Below, piece by piece: positions 20,147 to 28,929 of a stretch of DNA of 64,000 nt. The notes below the pieces were generated by a model. It worked only from the letters and a program-made list of their open reading frames with translations. It made no database searches and had not been told where the DNA came from. The stretch's first letter is position 1, and each line of letters begins with the position of its first letter. The translations under genes and the position numbers were made by a program. Source of the stretch: Niallia sp. FSL W8-0635 (lineage in GTDB: Bacteria > Bacillota > Bacilli > Bacillales > Cytobacillaceae); contig NZ_JBBOYD010000001.1 of assembly GCF_038007965.1 (NCBI RefSeq), forward strand, positions 4,318,501 through 4,382,500, written 5' to 3'.

Positions 20147-20880
20147 TATCGCTTCTCTCCTATCCAGTGTAAAGTTCCTCCATACGCCTTTATAATATTC
20201 TCTTTCGTAAAAGTCTCCTTCGTTGGTCCATGGGCGATTACGGTTTTATTCAGGAGAAGGACATGATCAAAATATTCCTCCACGGTTTGCAAATCATGAT
20301 GGACAACCATCACTGTTTTCCCGCTCTCCTTTAGCATCTTTAGCGTCTCCATGATTGCTTTTTCCGTCGTAGCATCGACACCTGCCAATGGTTCATCTAA
20401 GAAATAAAGATCTGCATCTTGAGCAAGAGCGCGGGCGAGAAATACCCGCTGCTGTTGCCCACCTGATAACTGGCTAATTTGTCGATTTGCAAAGTCTTCC
20501 ATTTTCATTTCTTTTAATGCATTCAATGCCTTTTGCTTTTGTTCTTTCTTCGGCCACTTTAACCAGCCAATTTTCCCATACTGTCCCATCGTTACAACAT
20601 CAAGTGCATTTGTTGGAAAATCCCAATCGACAGAGCCACGCTGTGGAACATACCCAATTTTCGATTTTGCTGTTTGATATTTTTTACCGAAAAAAAGCAC
20701 CTTTCCTTTAGTAGCAGGATGAAGTTCTAGCATTACTTTTAATAAGGTAGATTTCCCAGCACCATTTGGACCAACAATACTTGTTAGCGTTCCCGGCTTA
20801 ATTTGAAAATTCACATTGGATAACACCTCATTTTTTCGATAGGCAGCTGAAACATTCTCTACAGTCAGAATCGTCTCCAT
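20146..20880 (-). CDS. mntB: Manganese ABC transporter ATP-binding protein MntB
   Basis: A 244-residue ATPase energising Mn2+ import. Walker A GPNGAGKS (37-44), Q-loop at VPQRGSVDWDFP (metal-transporter type), signature LSGGQQQRVFLARAL, Walker B LYFLDEPLAGVD and H-loop MVVHHDL are all present. It starts one base after the mntA stop region and overlaps mntC. Confidence 0.93.
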   Translation of the reverse strand: METILTVENVSAAYRKNEVLSNVNFQIKPGTLTSIVGPNGAGKSTLLKVMLELHPATKGKVLFFGKKYQTAKSKIGYVPQRGSVDWDFPTNALDVVTMGQYGKIGWLKWPKKEQKQKALNALKEMKMEDFANRQISQLSGGQQQRVFLARALAQDADLYFLDEPLAGVDATTEKAIMETLKMLKESGKTVMVVHHDLQTVEEYFDHVLLLNKTVIAHGPTKETFTKENIIKAYGGTLHWIGEKR

Positions 20881-20881
20881 A

Positions 20882-21811
20882 TTACTCCACCCCTCTGCTC
20901 AATGCTTGATAAATAGTTGAAACATTATGTTCATACATCCCTATATACGTTCCTTCTTTTGAATCTGCATCCCCCATAGCATCCGAGAATAATTCTCCAC
21001 CAAGCTCTATATCGAGCCCCTCTTTTTTCCCACCTTCAATCACTGCATTTATGGAAGCAGGGTTAATGCTACTTTCGATAAAAACAGCAGGAACTTGCTG
21101 TTCCACTAGTAATTGAATAGTCTCCTCTATATCCGATAATCCAATTTCCGCTTCCGTACTTAGACCTTGTAATCCAACAACCTCTAGATCTAGCATTCTT
21201 CCAAAATAGCCAAAAGCATCATGTGCTGTAACTAATACACGCTTATCCGATGGTAATGTCTCCATCTGTGCTTTTGCTTCTTCCTTCAATGTATCAAATT
21301 TTTTAAAATACGCTTGTTTATTTTTTTCAAAATATTCACTATCATCCGGCAAAGCTTTCTTTAACTCATTTGTTGCTGCATCAAGTGATTCCTTCCATAA
21401 ATCAATATCGAACCAAATATGAGGATCGATTGCACCTTCCTCATCCTTTAAAAGCTTTTCCTCTGGGTTAACTTCTCCAATAGCAAGAACCGGTCTTGTT
21501 TTCCCAATTTCTTCAAATACCTTTACCATATTCGCCTCTAGATGTAAGCCACTATAAAAGATGATGTCTGCATCCTCCATTTTCTGGATATCCCCTTGGG
21601 TAGCTGTATATAAATGCGGATCAACGCCAGGTCCCATTAGACTTTTCACCTCTACTTTATCACCGCCAATTACTGACATTGGTTCTGCAATTTGTGCAAT
21701 TGTAGTAACAACTGTAAGCTTACCGTCTTCCTTTGATCCTGTTGATTCAGCTGAACACCCTGTTAAAAAAACGAACGTCATTAATAATCCTGTTAATACA
21801 ACTTTCCACAT
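20882..21811 (-). CDS. mntA: Manganese-binding lipoprotein MntA
   Basis: A 309-residue cluster A-I metal-binding lipoprotein. The lipobox LTGC places the lipidated cysteine at C19. Metal ligands typical of the Mn/Zn class are visible: H66 (VDPHLY), H131 (DPHIW), the glutamate in FIESSINP and the aspartate in LFSDAMG. The absence of a His-rich loop favours Mn2+ over Zn2+. First gene of mntABCD, ATG at 21811 with AAAGGAGG upstream, preceded by a promoter and MntR-like box. Confidence 0.93.
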   Translation of the reverse strand: MWKVVLTGLLMTFVFLTGCSAESTGSKEDGKLTVVTTIAQIAEPMSVIGGDKVEVKSLMGPGVDPHLYTATQGDIQKMEDADIIFYSGLHLEANMVKVFEEIGKTRPVLAIGEVNPEEKLLKDEEGAIDPHIWFDIDLWKESLDAATNELKKALPDDSEYFEKNKQAYFKKFDTLKEEAKAQMETLPSDKRVLVTAHDAFGYFGRMLDLEVVGLQGLSTEAEIGLSDIEETIQLLVEQQVPAVFIESSINPASINAVIEGGKKEGLDIELGGELFSDAMGDADSKEGTYIGMYEHNVSTIYQALSRGVE

Positions 21812-21856
21812 TGTCTTTCCTCCTTTTTATCATCACAAAAATTATAACCTTTGGAC

Positions 21857-21879
21857 AATTTGTTTCCTCAAGGAAACTT
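21857..21879. promoter_or_regulatory. Putative MntR operator of mntABCD
   Basis: The core GTTTCCTCAAGGAAAC (21862-21877) is a dyad with only the two central pairs mismatched, extended by AATTT and TT, and resembles the MntR box of the B. subtilis mnt genes. It lies just downstream of the -10, where Mn-bound MntR would block transcription. Confidence 0.7.
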
Positions 21880-21893
21880 TTATGTTTATATAC

Positions 21894-21922
21894 AAAATAC
21901 TTAACTATCAGAAAAATGTCAA
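21894..21922 (-). promoter_or_regulatory. Promoter of mntABCD
   Basis: Minus-strand TTGACA (21922-21917), 17-bp spacer, TATTTT (21899-21894). Confidence 0.65.
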
Positions 21923-21991
21923 TGTTTTCGTTATAATTAGGTAAAATTTCATAAACTTTTATTGTTTTGAGTAGGAATTTGGGCAAAAGAA

Positions 21992-22018
21992 AAAGATGCT
22001 CTTTTTAAAAGCATCTTT
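21992..22018 (-). terminator. spoIIR: Terminator of spoIIR
   Basis: AAAGATGCT and AGCATCTTT arms; on the minus strand the stem runs into TTTTTCTTTT. It lies just past the spoIIR stop. Confidence 0.85.
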
Positions 22019-22033
22019 CTTAAGCATTGGATA

Positions 22034-22747
22034 TTATCCAAAAATTTTATCCCATAATTCTACTAGAAAAAATTTCACTTCTACTTCCTCTTCTTCTTCT
22101 TTAACAAATACAGGATCCGTTTTCTCTTTCTCTTCCACTTTCTTTTCTTCTTGCTTCTCTACCTTTGCTGTTTTCTTTTCTACTTTTTCCGCTTTTTCTT
22201 CTGTCTTCTCTTCTTTTTTCTCTTCTTCAAATCCATCACTTACTGCTACTCCGTTAGAGAAATCTAGGAAGCATAATGGCGGGAAAAGGACACACCACCA
22301 ATTAGCACCCTCGCCTTCCCCTAAAGTAATAAGAATCGCATCATATTGTCCTGCTGGATATAAGAACTCTCCATATAGCTTTGTTGGAAAATCAACTTTA
22401 TCAAAAGTAACATTTACTGCTTGGTTTGCCTTTTCCTCTTCTACTACTCTTTCAGCGATAAGCTGAATTTCTGGTAATTTTTCTTTCAATACATCCTTTG
22501 CTGCTTCTTTAGAAGTTAATTCAGAAACCCATTTTGTAATTTCTGCATTCACAGCATCTCTTACTTTTCTTTTTAATGCTTGGTCTGCTTCTAAATCACT
22601 ATTCGCTAAGATTCTAAGACGAATCGCATCATTCGGAATGATAACCTCATTGTTTGCTGTTACCTCATTTTTAGGAATATATAAACTCATAATAGTTGTT
22701 AGAATAAGTACAAATAAATAAATAGTTGCCATCGGTTTGTTTTTCAT
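22034..22747 (-). CDS. spoIIR: Stage II sporulation protein R
   Basis: The forespore-made signalling protein that crosses the membrane and triggers SpoIIGA processing of pro-sigma-E. An N-terminal signal/anchor (about 7-23) is followed by the conserved domain IRLRILANSDLEADQALKRKVRDAV (42-66) and WWCVLFPPLCFLD (150-162). Residues 173-223 are a low-complexity Glu/Lys tract not seen in compact SpoIIR proteins, although total length (237) is near the usual 220-230. ATG at 22747. A sigma-F-like promoter lies upstream, matching its known forespore expression. Confidence 0.93.
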   Translation of the reverse strand: MKNKPMATIYLFVLILTTIMSLYIPKNEVTANNEVIIPNDAIRLRILANSDLEADQALKRKVRDAVNAEITKWVSELTSKEAAKDVLKEKLPEIQLIAERVVEEEKANQAVNVTFDKVDFPTKLYGEFLYPAGQYDAILITLGEGEGANWWCVLFPPLCFLDFSNGVAVSDGFEEEKKEEKTEEKAEKVEKKTAKVEKQEEKKVEEKEKTDPVFVKEEEEEVEVKFFLVELWDKIFG

Positions 22748-22772
22748 CTATAGCACCGCCCCTTCACCACAC

Positions 22773-22801
22773 AGTCTGGACAGATTAATAGAATCTTAAA
22801 C
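22773..22801 (-). promoter_or_regulatory. Putative sigma-F promoter of spoIIR
   Basis: Minus-strand GTTTA (22801-22797), 15-bp spacer, GTCCAGACT (22781-22773) matches the sigma-F pattern GYWTA-N15-GGNNANANT with one deviation, about 25 bases before the start codon. Confidence 0.55.
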
Positions 22802-22881
22802 TAGTAAATTTTATTTTTTCTAAGTTGTTTTCTAGTGGATTCTACTATATGTAGATATGGTGGGTTTTGCATGGGGGGTGT

Positions 22882-22982
22882 CAGCTTTATTTGCAGCTAT
22901 TTCCTTTTTACTTGCAGGTTCGGCAACTTTATTTGCGACTTTCCTCCTTTTCCTTGCAGGTTCGGCAGCTTTATTTGCGACC
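22882..22982 (+). repeat. 42-bp tandem repeat, interrupted by the insertion sequence
   Basis: Unit 1 spans 22882-22923 and unit 2 spans 22924-22965, each ending TTGCAGGTTCGG. Unit 3 begins at 22966 and is cut by the IS after 17 bp; its remainder (ACTTCCTCCCTTTCCTTGC) resumes at 24382. Confidence 0.8.
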
Positions 22983-23064
22983 TTCTGAGGTTAGTCTAAA
23001 AAGTGGACACGTAAAAATGAGATTTAGGATATAATACAATCATCATTTAAAAGGACGTGTTCAT

Positions 23065-23358
23065 ATGGGAAAGCATCATTCAAAAGAGTATAAAGACTAT
23101 GTTGTAAAGTTAATAGTGGAGGAGGGGAGGAAAGCTTCTGAAGTATCCTATGAACTTGAGTTATCACCTAAAACAGTAAGCCGTTGGGTGTCCGATTACA
23201 AGGCGAAAATAAGGGGTGGACAGAGTACGGAAAGTTATCTAACCCCTACCGAACTTGAAAAATTAAAAAAGCAACACGAGAAAGAATTACAAGCTTTGAA
23301 AGAGGAGAATGAAATCTTAAAAAAGGCCATGCACATCTTCACAAAAAACCAAGCGTGA
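23065..23358 (+). CDS. IS3-family transposase OrfA
   Basis: A 97-residue protein with an N-terminal helix-turn-helix (KDYVVKLIVEEGRKASEVSYELELSP... type, here about 10-45) and a C-terminal leucine-zipper-like coiled coil (about 58-90). It binds the IS ends and is the first part of the OrfAB transposase. In-frame A AAA AAG near its 3' end allows -1 slippage into orfB. Confidence 0.9.
   Translation: MGKHHSKEYKDYVVKLIVEEGRKASEVSYELELSPKTVSRWVSDYKAKIRGGQSTESYLTPTELEKLKKQHEKELQALKEENEILKKAMHIFTKNQA
23319..23325 (+). promoter_or_regulatory. Programmed -1 frameshift heptamer
   Basis: A AAA AAG in the orfA frame (codons at 23320 and 23323). The -1 frame is open from here through the orfB start, so an OrfAB fusion can be made, as in other IS3 elements. 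Confidence 0.75.
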
Positions 23359-24245
23359 TTTATATATTTATCCTAGCCCACTCTGATGAACACGTAGTGG
23401 CGAAGATGTGCGAAGTGCTGAAAGTATCATCAAGTGGCTATTATAAATGGTTGAATAAGCAGGATCAGCCTCCATCTGAAAAAGAAGCCTATCGTCTAGA
23501 GATTAAACAAAAAATCAGTAAATCTTTTCATGAGAGTTATGGTACGTATGGAAGTCCGAGAGTACATGCGGACTTAATGGAGTGGGGCTATACGATTTCC
23601 CAAAAGACTGTTGCACGCTTGATGAAAGAATTGGGGTTAACTGCGACGCCGAAAGAAAAATATATAGTGACGACTGATTCTAAACATGATCTCCCTATCT
23701 CTCCTAACTTGTTAAACCGTCAATTTAACGTGGAGAAACCCAATAAAGTATGGGTAACGGACATTACGTATATTTGGACGCTAGAAGGATGGGTTTATTT
23801 ATCATCTGTTATGGACTTGTTTTCACGGAAAATCGTTGGCTGGAGTCTTGCTCCCCACATGAAAAAAGAACTAACTATACAAGCATTAAATAGAGCGATT
23901 ATCTCTAGGCAGCCAGGAAAAGGGGTAATTCACCATTCTGATCGAGGTTCTCAGTATTGTTCTAATGAATATATCAATATCTTAAAAGAGGAAGAAATGA
24001 AAATTAGTATGAGTCGAAAAGGGAATCCCTACGATAATGCTTGTATTGAATCGTTTCATGCTTCGATTAAGAAAGAATTTATTTATAGAAGGCGCTTTAA
24101 AACGAAGGAAGAAGCTATAAAAGCGATAAATCACTATATTAGTAGTTTTTATAATGAAAGGCGAAAGCACTCTACTCTGGGGAAACAATCACCGAATCAA
24201 TTTGAGAGAAACAACTGGAAAGAGGAAGTTACCACTGTCTCATAA
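23355..24245 (+). CDS. IS3-family transposase OrfB, DDE integrase domain
   Basis: A 296-residue reading beginning at a GTG that overlaps the orfA TGA; the active form is probably the OrfAB fusion. An HTH_21-type segment (about 35-95) precedes the rve integrase core with the DDE triad in WVTDITYIW, HHSDRGSQY and NACIESFHASIKKE. The C-terminus YNERRKHSTLGKQSPNQFE is typical of IS150-group OrfB. No frameshift or early stop is visible. Confidence 0.93.
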   Translation: MIYIFILAHSDEHVVAKMCEVLKVSSSGYYKWLNKQDQPPSEKEAYRLEIKQKISKSFHESYGTYGSPRVHADLMEWGYTISQKTVARLMKELGLTATPKEKYIVTTDSKHDLPISPNLLNRQFNVEKPNKVWVTDITYIWTLEGWVYLSSVMDLFSRKIVGWSLAPHMKKELTIQALNRAIISRQPGKGVIHHSDRGSQYCSNEYINILKEEEMKISMSRKGNPYDNACIESFHASIKKEFIYRRRFKTKEEAIKAINHYISSFYNERRKHSTLGKQSPNQFERNNWKEEVTTVS

Positions 24246-24256
24246 TTTGGACATTC

Positions 24257-24305
24257 GGTGTTAGAAATGATCAGTCATGCCTTTCGAGTGATCATTTCTA
24301 ACACC
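24257..24305. other. 17-bp perfect hairpin inside the IS, after orfB
   Basis: GGTGTTAGAAATGATCA (24257-24273) pairs perfectly with 24289-24305 around a 15-base loop. It lies between the orfB stop and the right end, with no T-run on the plus strand. It may insulate orfB or protect its mRNA. Confidence 0.75.
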
Positions 24306-24420
24306 CCACCAAACGAAGTGCGGTAGTGTTTTTGGTTTTAAATGTCTCAAATTTTAGTGTCCACTTTCTTGACAGAAGACCACTTCCTCCCTTTCCTTGC
24401 AACTTCCCCTACTAAACAAA

Positions 24421-24466
24421 AAAGACATATTCCCCACACATGTACTTGTGTATAGAATATGTCTTT
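24421..24466 (-). terminator. Terminator of prfA-prmC
   Basis: AAAGACATATTC (24421-24432) and GAATATGTCTTT (24455-24466) form a 12-bp stem; on the minus strand it is followed by TTTTTTG. Confidence 0.85.
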
Positions 24467-24504
24467 CTATATAGGCAAACCCTTCACATAAACGATAATA
24501 TAAA

Positions 24505-25368
24505 TTAAAATCCAACTTCCGCAAATACCATTCGATCTTTGCCATTGATATCATATTGGACTTCTACTTTTGCCTGAGGGAATGCGACTTCTAATAAATT
24601 AGCAACAGCATTGCTTTGACCTGCCCCTACTTCAAATCCAATAATGGCTTTTTCATTAACCACATGGGGCAGTTCTTCACAAAGTCTTTTATAAAGGACA
24701 AGACCATCTTCTCCTGCAAACAGCGCTCGATGTGGTTCATGTTCAGTGACAACATCAGACATTGTTGCGATGTCTTTTTCTGGGATATAGGGAGGATTTG
24801 AAAGGACAACGTCAAACGTTTTCCCCTGTGCAATAAATGGCTGCAACAAATCTCCCTGTACGAATTCTATATCCCCTGCACCTAAATTGTCAGCATTTTT
24901 TTTCGCTATAGCTAACGATACTTCATAAAGATCTGTAGCTGTTACCTGAAATGACGGATTTTCCAGTTTCATCGACACTGCGATTGCGCCGCTTCCAGTT
25001 CCCACATCTACTAGCTTTATAGGCGCATTTCCCCCAAACAATTTGTCTATCCGTGCAAGAGCAGAATGAACAAGCTCCTCTGTTTCCGGTCGAGGAATAA
25101 GTACTTCTTTATTTACATTAAAAGCTCTCCCATAAAATTCCTCTTGCCCAATAATATATTGAACTGGCTGTCCTTCGGAGTGCAAATAGATCAGCTTTTT
25201 AAAGCTTTCTACTTGCTCTTCTTCCATATCTTCACGGAATTTCACGAGCATTTCGGATCTACTTACTTGGAGAGAATGCCTAAGTAATAGCTCTGCTGCG
25301 TATTCTTCTCTGCCATGTTCCTTCAAATAAGAAGAAGCCCATTTTAGGGCTTCGAATACCTTACACAT
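24505..25368 (-). CDS. prmC: Release-factor glutamine N5-methyltransferase
   Basis: Methylates the glutamine of the GGQ motif of RF1/RF2 with SAM. The 287-residue protein has an N-terminal helical RF-binding domain and a Rossmann methyltransferase domain with [15 protein letters not shown] (SAM loop) and the catalytic SNPPYI motif. The ATG at 25368 overlaps the last bases of prfA (ATGTGTAA arrangement) and yields the family length; a longer reading frame begins 16 codons upstream inside prfA. Coupled to its substrate gene prfA. Confidence 0.95.
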   Translation of the reverse strand: MCKVFEALKWASSYLKEHGREEYAAELLLRHSLQVSRSEMLVKFREDMEEEQVESFKKLIYLHSEGQPVQYIIGQEEFYGRAFNVNKEVLIPRPETEELVHSALARIDKLFGGNAPIKLVDVGTGSGAIAVSMKLENPSFQVTATDLYEVSLAIAKKNADNLGAGDIEFVQGDLLQPFIAQGKTFDVVLSNPPYIPEKDIATMSDVVTEHEPHRALFAGEDGLVLYKRLCEELPHVVNEKAIIGFEVGAGQSNAVANLLEVAFPQAKVEVQYDINGKDRMVFAEVGF

Positions 25369-26434
25369 CTGAAGCACTTTCCAAACGACTAGATTGTTCT
25401 TCAAAAATAAGCGCATCGATAATATCGTCCATTTTACCTTGAAGAATTTGATCTAGTTTTTGAATAGTCAATCCAATACGGTGATCTGTCACACGGTTTT
25501 GCGGGAAATTATACGTACGAATACGTTCCGAACGATCTCCTGTACCAACCGCCGATTTACGTTGTTGATCATATTCCGCTTGTGCTTCTTGCTGGAATTT
25601 GTCATAAACACGTGCTCGTAGTACTTTCATTGCTTTTTCTTTATTTTTAATCTGTGATTTTTCATCCTGACAGGAAACAACCGTACCTGTTGGAAGATGC
25701 GTTAAGCGAACTGCAGACATCGTTGTATTAACACTTTGTCCTCCAGGTCCGCTAGAAGCGAATGTATCAACACGAATATCTTTTTCGTGTATTTCAATCT
25801 CTACTTCTTCTGCTTCAGGTAAGCATGCAACTGTTGCAGTAGATGTATGAATACGACCCCCAGACTCTGTTTCTGGTACACGTTGTACACGATGGGCACC
25901 ATTTTCAAATTTCAATTTGCTGAATGCGCCTTTTCCGTTAATCATAAAGATGATTTCCTTGTAGCCACCAACACCAGTTGAGCTTGCATCAATGACTTCC
26001 ATTTTCCACCCTTGTGCCTCTGCAAAACGGCTATACATACGGAATAGATCCCCAGCAAATAAAGCTGCTTCATCTCCGCCAGCCGCTCCCCTTACTTCCA
26101 TAATAACGTTTTTATCATCATTAGGGTCTTTAGGAATTAGCAAGATTTTCAAGCGTGCTTCTAATTCTTCAATGCGCTTAGCAGTTTCATCTAGCTCTTC
26201 CTTCACCATTTCGCGCATTTCTGGGTCTAGCTTTTCTTCCAGCATTGCTTTAGCTTCCAAATGCTGTTCTTTTACTTCTTTATATTCACGATAAACTTCT
26301 ACTGTTTCTTGAATATCCGATTGTTCTTTCGAATAATCACGTAGTTTTTTTGTATCATTTACAATTTCAGGATCACTTAATAATTCATTAAGCTTATCAT
26401 AACGATCCTCTACAGCTTGAAGACGATCAAACAC
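25361..26434 (-). CDS. prfA: Peptide chain release factor 1
   Basis: Terminates translation at UAA and UAG. The catalytic GGQ lies in [14 protein letters not shown], and stop-codon recognition in [19 protein letters not shown] (PxT region). The start is the GTG at 26434 ([19 protein letters not shown]), with GAGGTG 7 bases upstream and a 357-residue product that fits the family; an ATG eight codons earlier has no ribosome site. Followed by overlapping prmC. Confidence 0.96.
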   Translation of the reverse strand: MFDRLQAVEDRYDKLNELLSDPEIVNDTKKLRDYSKEQSDIQETVEVYREYKEVKEQHLEAKAMLEEKLDPEMREMVKEELDETAKRIEELEARLKILLIPKDPNDDKNVIMEVRGAAGGDEAALFAGDLFRMYSRFAEAQGWKMEVIDASSTGVGGYKEIIFMINGKGAFSKLKFENGAHRVQRVPETESGGRIHTSTATVACLPEAEEVEIEIHEKDIRVDTFASSGPGGQSVNTTMSAVRLTHLPTGTVVSCQDEKSQIKNKEKAMKVLRARVYDKFQQEAQAEYDQQRKSAVGTGDRSERIRTYNFPQNRVTDHRIGLTIQKLDQILQGKMDDIIDALIFEEQSSRLESASDV

Positions 26435-26761
26435 ACTATTCACCTCGTTTTTATCCATAACGTATTCATTATATTATAGGCTATTTTCTCCGTCAAAACC
26501 AATTCTTATGAAAAATAGCATTTACAGCTTGTTTTCTTCCTATATTTCTAAAAAGGTGGCTCTCAACAGGCATTGTTGCCTCCCCCCTTCTCGCTAATTC
26601 CTCAAAATCTTTGTGTATCCAAGGAGCACCATCCTTCTTTCAAACTGTAAACAAACAATCAAAAAATAGCATCCTATGTCGAATAAACGCAAGATCACAG
26701 AGCAAATTTTCCCTTTATCGATTATAATAGATATAACACTTGAAAGAGAGGATATGACAAG

Positions 26762-27637
26762 ATGTCCCTGACCAATCAATCCATTTATCATTATGTGATG
26801 GAGCAGGCTTCATCCATAACAAAGACTTGGTTTGCCATTAAAGATGGAGAATTAGGTTCTATTTATTCAAAGAATACCTCCCCATCTGTTGAAAAGCTGT
26901 TAACAAAACAGCATACGTATACAATTCAAACGGTTATTAGTGCTTTTCTAGAAGATGAGAGCATTTTTGCTGGAAATCTAGAGAAATGGGCAAATAAGGT
27001 AGCAAAAAGTAGAGTCGAGTTAGGAACACCCGTTCATGAAGTATTACAGGCATTAAGTATTACAAGACAAGTAATTTGGGACTCGATTGAACAGTTTATC
27101 CTTGAACAAAAAAATGTTCCAACACCATTAATATTACAATGGAGTTCAAAATTCCATTTTACTTTCGATCTACTAACAAATCAATTCACAAGCATGTATC
27201 ATACTTTTACAAAACAAAAGCTTCATTGCCAAGAAGTATTAATCCAGCAATTAAGTGTCCCTGTTATTCCGATTACAGAAGCTATTGGAGTCCTTCCATT
27301 AGTAGGTGATATTGATAGTTTACGAGCAAAATTAATTTTGGAGACAGTGCCTGTAAAATGTAAAGAAGAGGCGATTAATCATCTATACATTGATTTATCT
27401 GGTATTTCTTCTATTGATACAATGGTTTTGCATGAACTGATGAAATTAACAAAAATACTCTCTTTCATCGGTATTGATGCAACTATTTCTGGACTTAGTC
27501 CTGATACCGCTCAAATGATTACTACATTAGGAATTAGTTTAGGAAATGTTCCTACCTACATCACACTTAAACAAGCATTATCTCTTCAAAAAGAGCCCGT
27601 TCAAAAAGCTTTGCTTAAAGAAAAACCTTTGACATAG
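26762..27637 (+). CDS. RsbR-like protein: N-terminal RsbR domain plus STAS domain
   Basis: A 291-residue stressosome-type protein. The N-terminal all-helical domain (about 5-155) resembles the RsbRN non-haem-globin fold, and the C-terminal STAS domain (about 165-275) carries DLSGISSIDTMV. T220 equals the first phosphorylated threonine of RsbR, but the second position (IAQT in RsbR) is M252 here (TAQMITTLG). No rsbS or rsbT lies nearby. It probably joins stressosomes encoded elsewhere or tunes general stress signalling. Flanked by divergent prfA and a terminator, so monocistronic. Confidence 0.8.
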   Translation: MSLTNQSIYHYVMEQASSITKTWFAIKDGELGSIYSKNTSPSVEKLLTKQHTYTIQTVISAFLEDESIFAGNLEKWANKVAKSRVELGTPVHEVLQALSITRQVIWDSIEQFILEQKNVPTPLILQWSSKFHFTFDLLTNQFTSMYHTFTKQKLHCQEVLIQQLSVPVIPITEAIGVLPLVGDIDSLRAKLILETVPVKCKEEAINHLYIDLSGISSIDTMVLHELMKLTKILSFIGIDATISGLSPDTAQMITTLGISLGNVPTYITLKQALSLQKEPVQKALLKEKPLT

Positions 27638-27687
27638 CCCTATCTTACGAAGTGTTTCCAAATCGTGTATAATTATAAAAATTACAA

Positions 27688-27768
27688 AAAGCTCTGATAA
27701 ATTCCACTTCTCATACTCTAAATCAATCCTTAGAGTCTAAGAGAAAAGTAAATATCAGAGCTTTTTTT
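27688..27768 (+). terminator. Terminator of the RsbR-like gene
   Basis: AAAGCTCTGATA (27688-27699) and TATCAGAGCTTT (27753-27764) enclose a second nested hairpin (ACTCTAA...TTAGAGT); TTTTTTT follows on the plus strand. Confidence 0.8.
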
Positions 27769-27807
27769 AAACTTTCTATCAAACTAGTAAAATGAGAAAG
27801 CGAATCA

Positions 27808-28863
27808 TTAATTAAGTAACTTTTCCCCTACAACAAACTCATCACGTATCTCACCAACAATTTCTTCTAATATATCCTCCATTGTGACAAGACCTACAAT
27901 GACGCCTCTTTCATTCTTCACTAATCCCATATGCACTCTTTCTTGCTGCATTTTAAGAAGAGCAGTTTTAATAGGCGCAGTTTGAAGGAAAATCGGCATC
28001 TCATGGATAAATTCTTCCATTTTTGTTTCTCTTCCAGCTACTACATTTGTTAGCATCTCTTTTGTATTTACATACCCTACCAGCTTTGTTTGATTCTTTG
28101 TGACAGGGTAACGAGTATATTCATGTTTATCCAAAACAGTCAAAATCTCTTCAAAGGACATTTCTAGCTCTACATTAACAATTTGCTCCCTTGAAATCAT
28201 TATTTCTTTTAAAATTCGATTATCAAAAGCAAAAATATTCTTTAAATACGCTAATTCTGTTTGATTGATTTCGCCACTTTCATAGCTCTGTGTAACAATC
28301 AGCTTTAATTCCTCTTCCGAGTGAGCTGTTTCATGCCCAACTGGTTTTACACCAAACCAACTGAGAATTGCTCGGGATGAGCCATTTAAAGCATGGATAA
28401 TCGGTTTTGTAACTCTTCCAAACCAATACAATCCAGGAGCTAGCATTAAAGTCATTTTTTCCGCATATTGAATTGCTAATGTCTTTGGAGCCAATTCTCC
28501 TATTACAACATGCAAAAAGGAAACAACGGATAAAGCTATTGCATAAGAAAGTACGGTTGACAGAGCGCCTGGTACTTCAAACCGCTCAAATAAGGGATGA
28601 AGCATCTTTTCTACAGTTGGTTCTCCTAAAGCCCCTAAAACCAAGGCAGTAATCGTTATCCCAAGCTGACAAGCTGATAAATAATAATCTAAATCATGTG
28701 CAACTTTCTTTGCTTTTATCGCCTTTTTATTTCCTTCAGCAATGAGTTGATCAAGTCTTGACATTCTTACTTTTAATATCGCAAATTCAGCACCAACAAA
28801 AAATGCTGTTAACATAATAAATACTGCTACTAAAAACAAATTTAATAGTATTATACTGTCCAA
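27808..28863 (-). CDS. CNNM/CBS-pair (HlyC/CorC family) membrane protein, C-terminally short
   Basis: A 351-residue protein with the CNNM (DUF21) membrane domain (about 1-185, SACQLGITITALVLGALGEP and GELAPKTLAIQYAE) and a tandem CBS pair (about 205-345). The CorC/HlyC C-terminal domain present in its neighbour is missing: the protein ends just after VGEIRDEFVVGEK. Such proteins are implicated in Mg2+ or other divalent cation efflux. TTG start at 28863 with AGAGGGAA upstream, overlapped by a short upstream ORF. Tandem paralogue of the next gene upstream. Confidence 0.85.
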   Translation of the reverse strand: MDSIILLNLFLVAVFIMLTAFFVGAEFAILKVRMSRLDQLIAEGNKKAIKAKKVAHDLDYYLSACQLGITITALVLGALGEPTVEKMLHPLFERFEVPGALSTVLSYAIALSVVSFLHVVIGELAPKTLAIQYAEKMTLMLAPGLYWFGRVTKPIIHALNGSSRAILSWFGVKPVGHETAHSEEELKLIVTQSYESGEINQTELAYLKNIFAFDNRILKEIMISREQIVNVELEMSFEEILTVLDKHEYTRYPVTKNQTKLVGYVNTKEMLTNVVAGRETKMEEFIHEMPIFLQTAPIKTALLKMQQERVHMGLVKNERGVIVGLVTMEDILEEIVGEIRDEFVVGEKLLN

Positions 28864-28892
28864 TTAATTCCCTCTAGTTTTGAGGGATTCAC
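28851..28892 (-). CDS. Short upstream ORF overlapping the start of the short CNNM gene
   Basis: GTG AAT CCC TCA ... TAA encodes 13 residues (VNPSKLEGINWTV; an ATG two codons earlier is in frame). It overlaps the TTG start of the CNNM gene in another frame. A related ORF precedes the paralogue at 30231-30266. CCCTC and GAGGG inside it can pair and hide the ribosome site. Expression is unproven. Confidence 0.35.
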   Translation of the reverse strand: MNPSKLEGINWTV

Positions 28893-28929
28893 CTCCATGA
28901 TTATAGATAAAGCAGTTTTTCCATCCTAG

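Larger units (their letters stand above)
22983..24377 (+). mobile_element. IS3-family (IS150-group) insertion sequence, 1395 bp
   Basis: Contains orfA and orfB with a frameshift site, and related ends around AAAGTGGACAC near 23000 (left) and its complement near 24360 (right). GACC occurs on both sides (22979-22982 and 24378-24381), taken as the target duplication; the left end then carries about 7 extra bases relative to the right. Both ORFs look intact, so it is potentially active. Confidence 0.85.

Noticed and set aside
21996..22466. 156-codon plus-strand Ser/Phe-rich frame
   Set aside because: It is the complement of the Glu/Lys tract of spoIIR.
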